Positions 26,961-37,434 of a stretch of 64,000 bases of DNA are shown here, in pieces. A model generated the notes under the pieces. The model ran no database searches. It was not told the DNA's origin and worked only from the letters and a program-made list of their open reading frames with translations. The DNA lies in contig JAZGUH010000143.1 of NCBI GenBank assembly GCA_037893225.1, positions 992,001 to 1,056,000 of the forward strand, written 5' to 3'. The translations under genes and the position numbers were made by a program. The stretch is from Hippasteria phrygiana (Eukaryota > Echinodermata > Asteroidea > Valvatida > Goniasteridae). The first letter of the stretch is position 1. Every line of letters starts with the position of its first letter.

Positions 26961-28790
26961 TTAAAAGAAAACGGAAATTTATGCAAACTAATAGCAGTAC
27001 TGCTGTTTGCATACATAGCATAAGTCGGGTGCCATCAGTGGATATGCATTATTGCCTGATGGCGCAGTGATATATCAGTCATCAACTGTAACACTATCAA
27101 AATGGAGGTAAAGTCTTTCCTACAGAATCACATGATCACGCAAATCTATTTCTGAGCAAGTGCAAACACATCTTTGACAAACAAGTGAATCGGTAGTGTT
27201 AACAGATTTCAAAAATGAATATCTTCCAACTATTTGTCAGGGTTGTTTTTGCACAAATACTGGCACTGGATGCCTGAAACATGAGTAAGCACTAGTTCAA
27301 GTTGGACAATCAGTTCAGATATATAGAACTCTCTATTGTATAAATAAAAAATAACATGATTCAGACTAGTTTTAATATGAAATCAATTTGTCACATCGGA
27401 AAGATTTTACTTTAATACCCCCAACCAAAATCGTTAAGGAAAAGCAAATCTTGAAAAAAAACCATCCATTTGTGTTCATAATTGTATGAACACTTGGCAC
27501 AACCTTTAATTTTGAAAATTTTGTTGGGACATTTTATTGCAATATTGGGGAAAAAATTTGTGTTTTTTTGTTGGCACCATGTAAAGTCACTCAAAGTGTT
27601 CACAATCATACATGTTGATTTCTTCCTCATTTTTTACAGATTTTGCTGAAATAAATCTTGATATAACAGGTTGTTCCTTCCTCCATGGTTGTACACAGTT
27701 GTTATCAAGGAGGGTTGGTTATTTTCCAAGATTTTGCTGTTCTTGGCCGATTTTGGTGGGGGTATTAAAGTAAAAAATTTCCGTCTTACCCTTTGAATCT
27801 GCTCTCCAATGATTGAATTAAGCGGACTGCAAATGGTTGCTGCTGCTCTTAGTATACATGGCCACTACACGGTGAGACTCCAGTCCAGTCTCACTCAGTG
27901 TTCTTAATCTTATTTCTCCACATTACTAAGTCCATCGTTCTCGTATATCCAGCATCACACTTCACAGTCTTCTTGTTTTTGTAGGCAAATTCGCCATCGT
28001 CATGATCATGATCGTGTCTCTTCCGCGAAGGCAACATTTCAAGCATTTCAACAGCATAGAGCAAGTTCGGGTGCTGCTGATCTAATCCCTTTTGTCAATT
28101 TTGCGATTTATATCACGCATGCGTGGTCTGTTTTCACTCGAACGAATCTAGTCGATCAACGTCAATTACGTCAAATCTAGTTTGTGTAGCAACAACAAAC
28201 TGTAATGAATGTCGTCTGCTAATTGTTAACGAAGCAAATGTTGGTACGTAATTTTTTATTTTCTATTATGTATTTCTTGTATTTTCTCTATTTAACTGTA
28301 GTGCAATAAAATTAATAATTCATTATCTTATTGCAAAGAGTTATTATCATTAGACAAAACTAACAATTTACCGTAAACGTTTGCAAAACTTGCCCAGTTT
28401 ACCTTTCCTTCATCTTGAAACCGTGACGTAACTCGCGAGTGACTAGAGAAACCATGGTCCGGAGCTAGGTTGATCCAGTTGGACCAGCTAGTCAAACCAC
28501 GCAGCGTTCGAGTGACATCTAGATTGACTAAGGTTAAGTCTAGTCACTCTAGTCGCCCAACCGAACTTGCTCATAGTTTTCAAATATGAAAAGCAGTGGC
28601 TCTCTCATTGTTGATGGTTGCGAAAATATACCTTTTAGACCTGAGCGAAAATCTAAACGAATATTCGTAATATACACTGACGTATCATATGGCCCAGTTG
28701 CATTGTGGGTATGATCCTCCGAAATGTATTACCCGCTACCGGTCCCTACTTTTGAAATCCGAAGGACAATGTAGAGACCGGGAACCAGTC
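26960..28790. repeat. Diverged segment present again, inverted, at ~55.0-56.23 kb
   Basis: Matching patches in opposite orientation include CATAAGTCGGGTGCCATCAG with TGCCTGATGGCGCAGTG (about 27,020-27,070), GAGCAAGTGCAAACACATCT, ACAAATACTGGCACT, CAATGATTGAATTA and GCAAATGGTTG (about 27,813-27,837), and TTTTCGCTCAGGTC-like and GCATTGTGGGTATG patches near 28,640-28,720. Each copy carries its own later insertions. No intact gene is seen in it. Confidence 0.65.
27406..27777. mobile_element. Non-autonomous element with ~28-bp terminal inverted repeats
   Basis: The left end TTTTACTTTAATACCCCCA-CCAAAATCG and the right end CGATTTTGGTGGGGGTATTAAAG are inverted copies. The inside has no transposase. 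It lies in the inverted-segment copy and is absent from the corresponding place at 55.5-55.97 kb. No target duplication was clear. Confidence 0.65.
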
Positions 28791-28792
28791 TA

Positions 28793-28846
28793 GCACTACA
28801 CAGCTTCCACCAGGAGACTGTTTAATGAAGGAAAAAGAGTCATGCG
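28793..28846. repeat. Left part of the interspersed repeat split by the LTR element
   Basis: Matches 16,362-16,415; ends with ATGCG, the target duplication of the LTR retrotransposon. Confidence 0.8.
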
Positions 28847-29007
28847 TGTAATGAGACTAGTGTATGCATATTCATATGACCTCTGACCCAGCTCCATGGT
28901 AACTTTATGTCAGTAGTATGTGTGGAAGTGGAACATGACCCTATCCAAGAGTAGTCACATTGCCTGCCTTGTCTTGTCCATTAATCTACCTTTACAACCA
29001 TATCACA
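28847..29007 (+). repeat. 5' LTR
   Basis: 161 bp, TG...CA boundaries, preceded by ATGCG (28,842-28,846). Confidence 0.95.
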
Positions 29008-29020
29008 TGGTGGCAGCGGT
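29008..29020 (+). promoter_or_regulatory. Primer-binding site, tRNA-Leu type
   Basis: TGGTGGCAGCGGT directly follows the LTR and is complementary to the 3' end of animal tRNA-Leu (the AAG type, ending ACCGCTGCCA plus CCA). Confidence 0.8.
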
Positions 29021-29319
29021 ATAAGTGATAACTTTAGACAACCCAGGACATCGAAATTTGTTCGATTGTGCTTCGGAGGACATTTTTGGGCGATGACAAA
29101 CCGCTACCGTCCAGTTCCACGTTTTCGTGCTCCCGTGCCAGCAGCATACGGTACGTGCATACACGGTATCGCGCATACACAACGTTCGTCGCGTGCACTC
29201 GCCGTGCGTGTGGTGTGATCCGGCGCTGACCTTTGACCCCCACATGTACATCGCAGAATCCTGCTTCGGCTCGACTTCATTTTTACTTTGGATACGCTTG
29301 AACCAGTGAGGTAAGCAGC

Positions 29320-30139
29320 ATGGCCGAGTCAATACCGCACCCCAAAATGGACTGGGACAGTGCAGATAGGCCCCAAGCATACAAAGATTTTAAACAAACT
29401 GCATCAATGTGGTTCACAGTTAAGAAGATCGCTGCTGAAGACCAGCACATGGGGGCTGACGGGCGAAGACCTCAAAAATCCACAAAGCATCTGGGACAAA
29501 TTTTCCAGCCAGATTGAACCCCAGGAAAATTTCCGCATACATCGGTTGAAATTTCAACGATTTGTTCAGATGGACAATGAGAGCATTGATGAGTTCTACA
29601 CGCGATGCAAAGCAAAAGCCATGAAATGCCAGTTCGCAAATGAAACTGCGCTCAATGAGAGGATCATCGAGGTTCTTATATCGGGCGTGAAATATTCCGA
29701 CGTGCAAAAGAAACTGCTGCAGAAGGATGACAAACTGACGATCAAGGATGCCTTGGACATTTGCCGAGCGCATGAAGCAAGTGTCATGCACATGGCTCAA
29801 CTAAATCACATTGGTAAGGCGAAAGTGGATAAAGTCAAGACACGCGGAAAGTGTAAAAACTGTGGTGGGCGCCACCCATATCGACCCCGCGACCGTTGCC
29901 CTGCTAATGGCACAAGATGCAACAGTTGTGGTAAGCAGGGGCACTGGCAACACATGTGCCACAGCACAGCAGGCGCCAGGTCCAAGTCCCGAGACACTCG
30001 GAGGTCACGTTCACGTGCCAGGGGATCGCACTCGCCTAAACGCGGTCGTCAGTCTGCGCGCTCCAAATCGCGTCAATCCACACGAGGTAGACACTTGAAT
30101 ACGAGATGTCTACTGTCCAAGACCAGTTTGAGAATATAG
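29320..30139 (+). pseudogene. gag: gag of the LTR element, frameshifted
   Basis: It begins MAESIPHPKMDWDSADRPQA in one frame and changes frame at about 29,450, where a short segment typical of Mag gag seems missing. It then continues (WGLTGEDLKNPQSIWDKFSSQI, LKFQRFVQMDNESIDEFYTRC) to a nucleocapsid with a CKNCGGRHPYRPRDRCP segment and a CCHC knuckle, CNSCGKQGHWQHMC (about 29,915-29,960). The tail is rich in SR/RS. Pol follows in an overlapping frame at 30,106. Confidence 0.85.
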
Positions 30140-31884
30140 CTTTCGACATCATTGACATTGAGCATGCGTCTGACACACGCGATGAACTCTTCGCGACGCT
30201 CGACATCGGACTGAAACATCGTCCTGGATCACATACGCTCAAGGTCAAGGTTGACACCGGTGCGCAGGGCAATATACTACCCCTACGCACATTTCGTCGT
30301 ATGTTTCAACGGTCACTTGACGCAGATGGGTACCCTCAGCCAGGCTCCACGATACCAAAGAATACATTTCTCACGGCCTACAATGGAACCCGCATACAAC
30401 AGTATGGCTGTGTTACAATTTCGTGCAGCTACGGAGAGACAGACCGGCTTGACCCAGAGTTCTTCGTCGCCGACACTGAGGGTCCCGCAATCCTCGGACT
30501 TCCAACCTCGCGAGCTCTCCACCTTGTTACGCTCAACTGTGTGATACTCAAAACACCACGACATGATGACAGTTCCGTGAGTGTCAGTCACACATCCCGA
30601 ACACGACGCGTGGCTATTGAGCCATTAGCGACGAAGGATGATCTCCAACGGATGTACCCTGATCGCTTCACCGAGATTGGCAAATTCCCCGGTAAATACC
30701 ACATTACGCTACGGGAGGATGCATGTCCGGTTGTACAGCCTCCACGCAAGTACCCCATCCAGATCAAGGAGGAACTCAAAACTGAGCTGAAAAAAATGGA
30801 AAGCCTGAATGTCATCTCCAAGGTCACGGAGCCCACGGATTGGGTTTCGGCATTGGCATTCAGCAGAAAGGCCAACGGCAGTCTCCGTGTGTGCCTTGAT
30901 CCGCAGGCACTTAACAAGGCCTCCAAACGGACATATCACAAGACGCCGACGCTGGAAGAAATCACACATCAGTTCAGTGGCGCAGAAGTGTTCAGCAAAC
31001 TGGATGCACGGCATGGGTACTGGAGCATCGTGCTAGATGAGGAGTCCAGTTTCTTGACAACCTTTAACTCGCCATTTGGGCGATATCGCTTCTGTCGTCT
31101 TCCCTTCGGGCTAAAAGTCTCCCAGGACATCTTCCAAGAGCAAATGGACATGATCCTGGAGCAGTGCCCTGGTACGCTAGGGATCGCAGATGATATTGCA
31201 GTTTTTGGCACAACAGTAGATGAACACGACAAACACTTGCACAACCTCATGCAGGTCGCTCGCAAATACGGTCTGATCTTCAATCTCAGCAAGTGCGAAG
31301 TTAGAACACCTTGCATTAAGTTTTTTGGTTGCCTCTACGACGCCTCTGGTGTTCACCCCGACCCAGAGAAGGTCCAAGACATACAGGCACTTCCTGCTCC
31401 ACAGAACGTCAGCAAATTACAGCAGTTCTTGGGCCTGGTGCAATACCTTGGGCCGTTTATCCCCAGACTCGCTGAACACACGGACACCATACGCGCACTC
31501 CTACGCAAGGACAGTGAGTGGCAGTGGACAGGATCGCACCAGAAAGCATTCGAGATTGTGAAATCGTTGATCAGTACAGAGTGTACACTCACCCACTTCG
31601 ACCCTCGACAACCTACAGTGTTACAGGTCGACGCGTCTTTAAAGGGACTCGGAGCAGCACTCCTGCAAAACAACAAACCTGTGGCATTCGCGAGCAAAGC
31701 CCTGACAGAAACTGAAAAACGATATGCGAACATTGAACGCGAGCTGCTGGCAGTGGTTTTTGGTTGTACACGATTCCACACTTACCTCTACGGATCAAAG
31801 TTTGTTGTGGAGTCGGACCACAAGCCCTTGGAGAACATACAACACAAAAGTCTCGCTAACACACCCCCAGACTCCAGCGTATGA
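30106..31884 (+). CDS. pol: pol part 1: protease, reverse transcriptase, RNase H
   Basis: The 592-residue ORF has an aspartic protease motif VDTGAQGNILP near residue 50, and the RT core with SLRVCLDPQALNK, FSKLDARHGYWSI, YRFCRLPFGL and the IADD active site (about 365). The thumb and RNase H follow (VDASLKGLGAALL, RELLAVVFG, SDHKPLE). It overlaps gag by ~34 bp, as expected for frameshift expression. It ends early in LANTPPDSSV, because a run of five Cs at about 31,870 has one base too few; the normal continuation is in the next frame. Confidence 0.9.
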   Translation: MSTVQDQFENIAFDIIDIEHASDTRDELFATLDIGLKHRPGSHTLKVKVDTGAQGNILPLRTFRRMFQRSLDADGYPQPGSTIPKNTFLTAYNGTRIQQYGCVTISCSYGETDRLDPEFFVADTEGPAILGLPTSRALHLVTLNCVILKTPRHDDSSVSVSHTSRTRRVAIEPLATKDDLQRMYPDRFTEIGKFPGKYHITLREDACPVVQPPRKYPIQIKEELKTELKKMESLNVISKVTEPTDWVSALAFSRKANGSLRVCLDPQALNKASKRTYHKTPTLEEITHQFSGAEVFSKLDARHGYWSIVLDEESSFLTTFNSPFGRYRFCRLPFGLKVSQDIFQEQMDMILEQCPGTLGIADDIAVFGTTVDEHDKHLHNLMQVARKYGLIFNLSKCEVRTPCIKFFGCLYDASGVHPDPEKVQDIQALPAPQNVSKLQQFLGLVQYLGPFIPRLAEHTDTIRALLRKDSEWQWTGSHQKAFEIVKSLISTECTLTHFDPRQPTVLQVDASLKGLGAALLQNNKPVAFASKALTETEKRYANIERELLAVVFGCTRFHTYLYGSKFVVESDHKPLENIQHKSLANTPPDSSV

Positions 31885-33344
31885 TGTTGCGTTTGCAGCC
31901 CTACGACTTCGTGATAGTATACAAACCAGGACGCGAATTGTTGATCGCCGACGCCATGTCTCGTCTCAACCCTGCGTATGGCCCACAGATCGAGTTTGAT
32001 ACGACCATATATGCCATACAATTTTCTCAAGCCCGACTCACTCAGCTGAATCGAGAAACAGCTGGTGACCCATCTCTACAACCATTGGCTGAGATAATCC
32101 TGAACGGCTGGCCAGACGAGCCCAAGGATCTGCCTAAGTGCCTACGTCACTACTGGTCATGTAGAGATGAACTGTCCGTTGACAATGGCCTAGTCGTCAA
32201 GGGAGACAGAATCATCATTCCCGACACCATGCAGCGAGACGTGCTCAATAAAATACATGCTGGGTACCAGGGTGTCAACAAGTGCCAACTGCGAGCCAAG
32301 GCATGCGTGTATTGGCCAGGTATCAACAAGGACATTGAACGGTTGGTTTGCAAATGCATTGTGTGCCAAACACATCAGCGCAAGCAATCTCACGAGCCGC
32401 TTCTACCTATTTGTTCCATTTTGACAATGGCGACTACCTCATTATTGCGGACTATTATTCCAAGGCTACTTTTGTGCGGCGCGTGAGTGGACCATGTTCG
32501 AGTGCAGCAGTGGTGTCACTCACAAAACAAATCTTCAGTGAGCAAGGCATTCCCACCAAAGTCGTCAGCGACAACGGTCCGCAATATGACAGCCGAGAAT
32601 ATCGCAAGTTCTCCCAAGACTGGTGATTCGATCATGTCACATCGAGTCCACGATATCCAAGGAGTAACGGTTTCATTGAACGGATGATACAGACTGTGAA
32701 ATCGACCTTGACAAAGGCTAAGCAGTCCAACATGGATCCCTACCTTGCACTCTTATGCCTCCGTACAACTCCGATAGACAGTGCTCTACCTTCACCTGCA
32801 GAACTGATCTATAACCGCAGGCTCAAGGACAACCTTCCATCAAAGATTCGTCATGACAGACACGACAAAGATGAGGTGTTCAACAGGTTGGCCCAAAAGC
32901 AGGACAAACAAAAGAAGTACCATGACCGTACTGGCATTCGCAAACTGTCAACGCTAATACCTGGACAGCATGTGACAGTCCAGGATCATCACACTGGAAA
33001 ATGGACGCCTGCAGTTGTCAAAGATGTCTGTCCAGAGCCGCGATCATTTACAGTTCAGACGCCGAATAGGCAAACCGTACGCCGTAACAGAGTACAAATT
33101 CGAGACACTGAACCAACGCGAAAGACACTCCGCTTTGCTAACCCACCGGTTGTAAACTTGTGTACAAACCCCCTCACACAATCCACAACTCCCCAAGTCC
33201 ATACTACGGATGACTAGGGGCAAGTCTCCTGTTGAGAAACATCACAGCAGTGACAAATCTATCACTAGCTTACCCGCTGTTGAGCCATACCGTACACGCA
33301 GTGGACGAATGGTGAAGAAGCCAGAAAGACTGATTGAGAAATAA
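31881..33344 (+). pseudogene. pol: pol part 2: RNase H end and integrase, broken
   Basis: The frame from 31,881 gives the connection (YDFVIVYKPGRELLIADAMSRLNP) and the integrase zinc finger with GYQGVNKC, YWPGI and CKCIVCQ (about 32,270-32,370). The frame then shifts near 32,400 to the catalytic core (LIIADYYSK, VVSDNGPQYDS), meets a TGA at 32,624-32,626, continues in frame through FIERMIQTVKS (32,684 onward) and changes once more near 33,210. The last tail (YRTRSGRMVKKPERL) stops at 33,344. The catalytic D, D and E are all still readable, but no single frame makes the protein. Confidence 0.85.
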
Positions 33345-33693
33345 GACTGTTTCGAATCAGACTAAGAGACAACAGACAAGTTTTCACTCATTACAATTGT
33401 ATTTCATTCTTTTTCATCAGAAAGTACACACAGAAGTACAAAATTGAACAAAGTAGCTAAAAATTTTAGTTAAAAAAAAGAAAAAAGAAGAGTTGCTATT
33501 TGAGTTATAAAGGAAAACAAATTGTTCTTGTTACAAATATAAGTTGAACAGTTTCATACTCGGGTCAGTAAATTAGGTACATGTAACAAGTTTAAGTGAT
33601 TAGTTCTTTGTTATAGAAACACAGGACAATTTTATCCAACATTGCTACAAAATCTACCTTCATCCCTCTATTTTAATTTTTGATTTTGTTCTC

Positions 33694-33704
33694 AAAGGGG
33701 GGGA
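33694..33704 (+). promoter_or_regulatory. Polypurine tract
   Basis: AAAGGGGGGGA directly before the 3' LTR, the expected plus-strand primer. Confidence 0.85.
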
Positions 33705-33865
33705 TGTAATGAGACTAGTGTATGCATATTTATATGACCTCTGACCCAGCTCCATGGTAACTTTATGTCAGTAGTATGTGTGGAAGTGGAACATGACCCT
33801 ATCCAAGAGTAGTCACATTGCCTGCCTTGTCTTGTCCATTAATCTACCTTTACAACCATATCACA
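33705..33865 (+). repeat. 3' LTR
   Basis: 161 bp, followed by ATGCG (33,866-33,870), the second target-duplication copy. Confidence 0.95.
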
Positions 33866-34030
33866 ATGCGCGCAGCCTCGTACCGATAGACACGTACTGC
33901 GAACCTACGTTGTACTCTTCAGGAAAAAGTCGTCGGGAAGCCGCGCGGTGCATTATTGCGTGCGCAGGATCTGGAGTCCAACGTCATGCCCATTGATCTC
34001 TATTAATATTGACAGTACTAGCGCGATGGA
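33866..34030. repeat. Right part of the interspersed repeat split by the LTR element
   Basis: Continues the family of 16,411-16,530 (CAGCCTCGTACCGATAGAC through CAACGTCATGCC), with ~50 bp more around 33,910-33,960. Confidence 0.8.
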
Positions 34031-34089
34031 TGGACTGCGCGGCGGGGCACTTCTAGTTCTAACATTGTCTTATGGTACAAAATGTGAGG

Positions 34090-34890
34090 GAATAGAATTC
34101 TGCCTTTTTATGACAGATTCTTATTTTGTTACCCGAAAATCCGTCTTAAATTTGAATTGGGCAGACTGTTTCTGCACCGTTGTATTCGGGGCACCAGTTA
34201 CGTTAGAGGTTGATCTTTTAATTTGCTTAATAAACAAATAATTGTTCGGATATTTAGAATAGTACAAAATCGTCGTGAAACGGCATTCCGGCCGCCACTG
34301 TAAGACCGATGTTAAGCTTTTTGTTTCAGCTTTTTTTAACCGAAGGCGAAAATCCGTCTTTATTTTGACTTAGGCTACCGTACTGTTTCTGCACCGTTTC
34401 ATTCGGGCCGTCTTTAGGTTGGAGGTCAGGGGTCGTTCTTGCAATTGAATTGAGACAAATATGAACTTTCTGCCTCTTTTTGACCGATTTCAGCTTTTTA
34501 ACCGAAAATCCTTCTTTAATTTGAATGAGTTGAGCCACTGGGGTTCTGCACTATTTTAATCGGAGCGGATTTAGGTTGGAGGTCAGGGTTTGATAATTTC
34601 CATTTGTTTTATAAATTGACTTTCCCGGACATTTAGAATAGTACAAAATCGTTGGAAAACGGCATCCGGCACTCTAAGACTGATTTTAAACTTTTTTGTT
34701 TCAGAATTGGATTTTTTAGTCGGATTAGTTAGGTTGGCTGTGTTTTTGCACCGATTCAGTAGAGCCGCGTTTGGGTTTGAGGTCAAGATTTTTGTTCATA
34801 CTGTAGGGGATAATATTTATAAATATTCCAAAACATTTACAAAAAGTACAAAATCGCTGGGAAAAGTAATTCGTCCATTGCAAGTGGTAG
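34090..34890. repeat. Diverged tandem repeat, ~160-215-bp units
   Basis: Blocks such as GAAAATCCGTCTT, TTTCTGCACCGTT, TTTAGGTTGGAGGTCAGG and TTAGAATAGTACAAAATCG recur near 34,132, 34,255, 34,346, 34,500, 34,630 and 34,702. No coding function is visible. Confidence 0.7.
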
Positions 34891-35216
34891 TGCACACGTA
34901 CGGTATTCTGGCCCTCAAACCGACCGACCGTAACAATTTACAGATTCAGGGTCGGCGTTTTTAAAAAACATATCAACAAAAACATTACTCAGCCTTTATG
35001 TCTCAAAAAGTGTTAAACCAGGGTGTTCGTTTAATGTGTAGGCCTAAACTGCTAAACACGCCCGGGTGAGCGTGAATACGAAAAAAAAAAAAATTCTCGA
35101 CCGACTGACCCTCTTTTTCAATTTGTCGGCCGTGGGAAACAACAATTTTTGTTGGCCTTATGAATAGCGCCACGTTCGCCTATGAATGGAGCGTAAGCCT
35201 AAAAAGTGTTTTGGTC
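34890..35216. other. Gene-free stretch
   Basis: No ORF or repeat of note; poly(A) tract at about 35,081. Confidence 0.4.
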
Positions 35217-35434
35217 TATGAGAGAGACAGGGATTGCGGGTAACACCATGTGAAATAAATTTCTTCTAGGAAGAAGTGTGGTTCTGAAAAGAACCAGGGT
35301 GAGTGAGTAACTCGACGTTTCGGACAGTGTGCTCTGTCCGTCCTTAGGAGTGTGAGACCCCGGTTATTTTCAGAACCACACTTCTTCCTGGAAGAGATTT
35401 ATTTCACATGGTGTTACCCGCAGTCTCTCTCATA
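35217..35434. mobile_element. 218-bp foldback element with ~75-bp arms
   Basis: The left arm TATGAGAGAGAC through AAGAAGTGTGGTTCTGAAAA and the right arm CAGAACCACACTTCTTCC through GTCTCTCTCATA are inverted. The loop contains CGACGTTTCGGACAGTGTGC with its own short inverted GGACAG/CTGTCC. Confidence 0.85.
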
Positions 35435-36115
35435 TCGCACCCACAATGCAAAGCTAGCTTCAAATTGTATCTATTTTGGTCTACTTAACTTTTATATATA
35501 TATTTTTTTGCTTTTCTAACAAAAATAATTGGAAACCATCAGCAGGAAGTACCAGCATTTGCCAGTAAGCTATTTGATAGAGAGAGAGAGAGAGACGACG
35601 ACTGATTTTGAAGATTTACATTGATATTTTCTAATTACGTTGCTTATCGGCCACCGTATTGACAATAAAGGTGAAAGCGTCCTGCCGTGAAAACTATGTG
35701 AACAGTCAGGCATGAAAAATCGGCAAGCCCAAATGTGATCCCGATAATATATGCGGCGGCCATTCCGCAGGCGCCAGTTTCGGACATGGTGACTGTAACC
35801 GGTACCCCGTTTCGAGGAAACCCGCAGTCGGCAAGGGGGAAATCATATCGCGGCACCACCGAGGATTCAGCGGGTAAGGCCGACCAACGGGGAGGCTTGT
35901 TGGAAACGGCCAATCGGCATGCCGGAAGGCGGCAGTTCGGGAGGTTTTTTGCATCACGGACCAATAGGGAGGCTCGTTGGAAACAGCCAATCGGACATTT
36001 TCGCAGCACGGCCGTTCGGGAGACATCATCACGTGATCCAGCATCCGCAAATAAGCACTCTGGTACCCTCCTCGCCCCCCGATCACCGGCGACACCACAT
36101 GGAGTCACCCGACCA
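35435..36115. other. GC-rich gene-free stretch
   Basis: (AG)n at 35,579-35,596, then GC-rich DNA with overlapping ORFs on both strands of up to 163 codons. These have no recognisable domain and are probably chance. GGAGGCTTGTTGGAAACGGCC and GGAGGCTCGTTGGAAACAGC near 35,900 and 35,970 are a short duplication. Confidence 0.45.
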
Positions 36116-36240
36116 AACGTGACGCACTTTTCCAAGATGACGCGGTTCTAATTCCAAGATGACGCGGTTCTAATTCCAAGATGGCGCGGTTCTAATTCCA
36201 AGATGGCGCGGTTCTAATTCCAAAATAGCGCGGTTCTATT
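36116..36240. repeat. 22-bp tandem repeat, five copies
   Basis: Unit CCAAGATGGCGCGGTTCTAATT, with variants GATGACG and AATAGCG in outer copies. Confidence 0.9.
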
Positions 36241-36249
36241 TATCGACGT

Positions 36250-37060
36250 ACTTCCCAAATAAAACCCAAGGTCTTTTATTCTCGCCAATGCCTCCTGAAG
36301 CTGCAGGTTGAGCCGATGATTCTCTGCCCGGACCTGCTCGATCTCTCCAACACTGGTTTCTTCATCTCCTTCACCCATCTGTAATACGTCCACGCTACCT
36401 CAGCATCGAAGTCAATCAAACTCTTCGCCATCTTGCTTATAGGTGATATCCCCGTTCTCGGCGCCTTCTAGGCATAGGTGGTAACCGACGGTTCTATTTT
36501 CTGTGGAATTGCCTGTAGCGATGCTACGGCGCCAATCCCACTTCTGACACCATTTTTTGCGGTTTTGGTCTCTGGTCTGCTACCCGGTCGGGCCAGCCCA
36601 CGTCAGCGACCGGTCTAGCGTTTGAAGGCCGGCGACGTCGATCCGTTTTGGCGGCAGTTTACCGCCTGGCCCGCAGCACACCACCCGGTTCAACCACCCG
36701 AGCACCAGTTCGGCCCTAACACGCCTCGACGGAAGGGGTTAACGACGGTAATGACGGGGGACGGACACAGATAATACAGAGCCAGTCTTCTTCTTTGTTC
36801 CTATACCCCGCGCCTTCTTGAAGGCGCTTCACCTACGTGACAATTCTACGTCTCACACAGTTCACGTGTAACTAGTGTTCTTTCGTTTTAAACGGTTCCC
36901 ACTGCACCGTTGACGTTATACGCGTCCTATCCAATCAAATCATCGTACAGAACAATAGGGCTAGCCTACTTCGGCCCCCTTCCAATCTTTAGCGAGATGG
37001 TAACCGTTCTTAAATTACATATTCAGCATGCAATCATTATTCAAATTATCTATTGGGGCG
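36250..37060 (-). mobile_element. Remnant of an LTR retrotransposon 5' end
   Basis: On the minus strand TGGTGTCAGAAGTGGGATT (36,533-36,552) is a tRNA-Leu-type primer-binding site as used by Mag/SURL-type elements. The LTR would lie to its right (to about 37,060). A gag-leader-like region lies to its left, with a short ORF rich in Glu and Arg (MGEGDEETSVGEIEQVRAEN). It is cut on the left by the 22-bp repeat array. The LTR limits are not certain. Confidence 0.45.
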
Positions 37061-37082
37061 GCCTTTTCGCGTCGATCTATTA

Positions 37083-37208
37083 GCCTTTTAGAGGTATGGC
37101 GGACACAATAGGAGGGCGCTATTTGATTTCGGTATACCTTTTGTGCCATACAGGTATACCCAAATAAAATAGCGCCCTCCTATTGTGTCCGCCATACCTC
37201 TAAAAGGC
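37083..37208. mobile_element. 126-bp MITE with TTA target duplication
   Basis: Arms of ~58 bp start GCCTTTTAGAGGTATGGCGG and are inverted almost perfectly, flanked by TTA at 37,080-37,082 and 37,209-37,211. The three-base TTA duplication is the hallmark of PIF/Harbinger elements. Confidence 0.82.
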
Positions 37209-37434
37209 TTATTGTAAAGCAGGACGCAATACATGCACAATTACTTGTATGCTACAGTAATGTCTAGGAGCTGAAATGCTTACAGGAATGTGTTTGCTGC
37301 ATTGGCTTACCATGCTTGGCATCACACTCCTCACAACATGGAGTACAAAACAATGTGCATGTATTGAGTAGCATTGTCTTGATACCCGAATTAACGGAAT
37401 TTGTGGTGTTTGAGAAGACAGGAAGTAAACACAG

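Larger units (their letters stand above)
28847..33865 (+). mobile_element. Ty3/gypsy LTR retrotransposon, Mag-type, 5,019 bp
   Basis: Two 161-bp LTRs (28,847-29,007 and 33,705-33,865) start TGTAATGAGAC and end ATATCACA. They differ by one noticed base (TTCATATG versus TTTATATG). The element is flanked by ATGCG on both sides. Gag, protease, reverse transcriptase, RNase H and integrase follow in gypsy order, with no envelope gene. The size and short LTRs resemble Mag/Steamer-like elements. The LTR identity implies a young insertion, yet the coding region carries several lesions. Confidence 0.95.

Noticed and set aside
29003..29380. 125-codon minus-strand ORF across the LTR-element leader
   Set aside because: Lies across the primer-binding site and gag start of a plus-strand element; no domain.
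35644..36151. Overlapping ORFs of 130-163 codons on both strands
   Set aside because: GC-rich low-stop DNA; no domain and no start or splice support.
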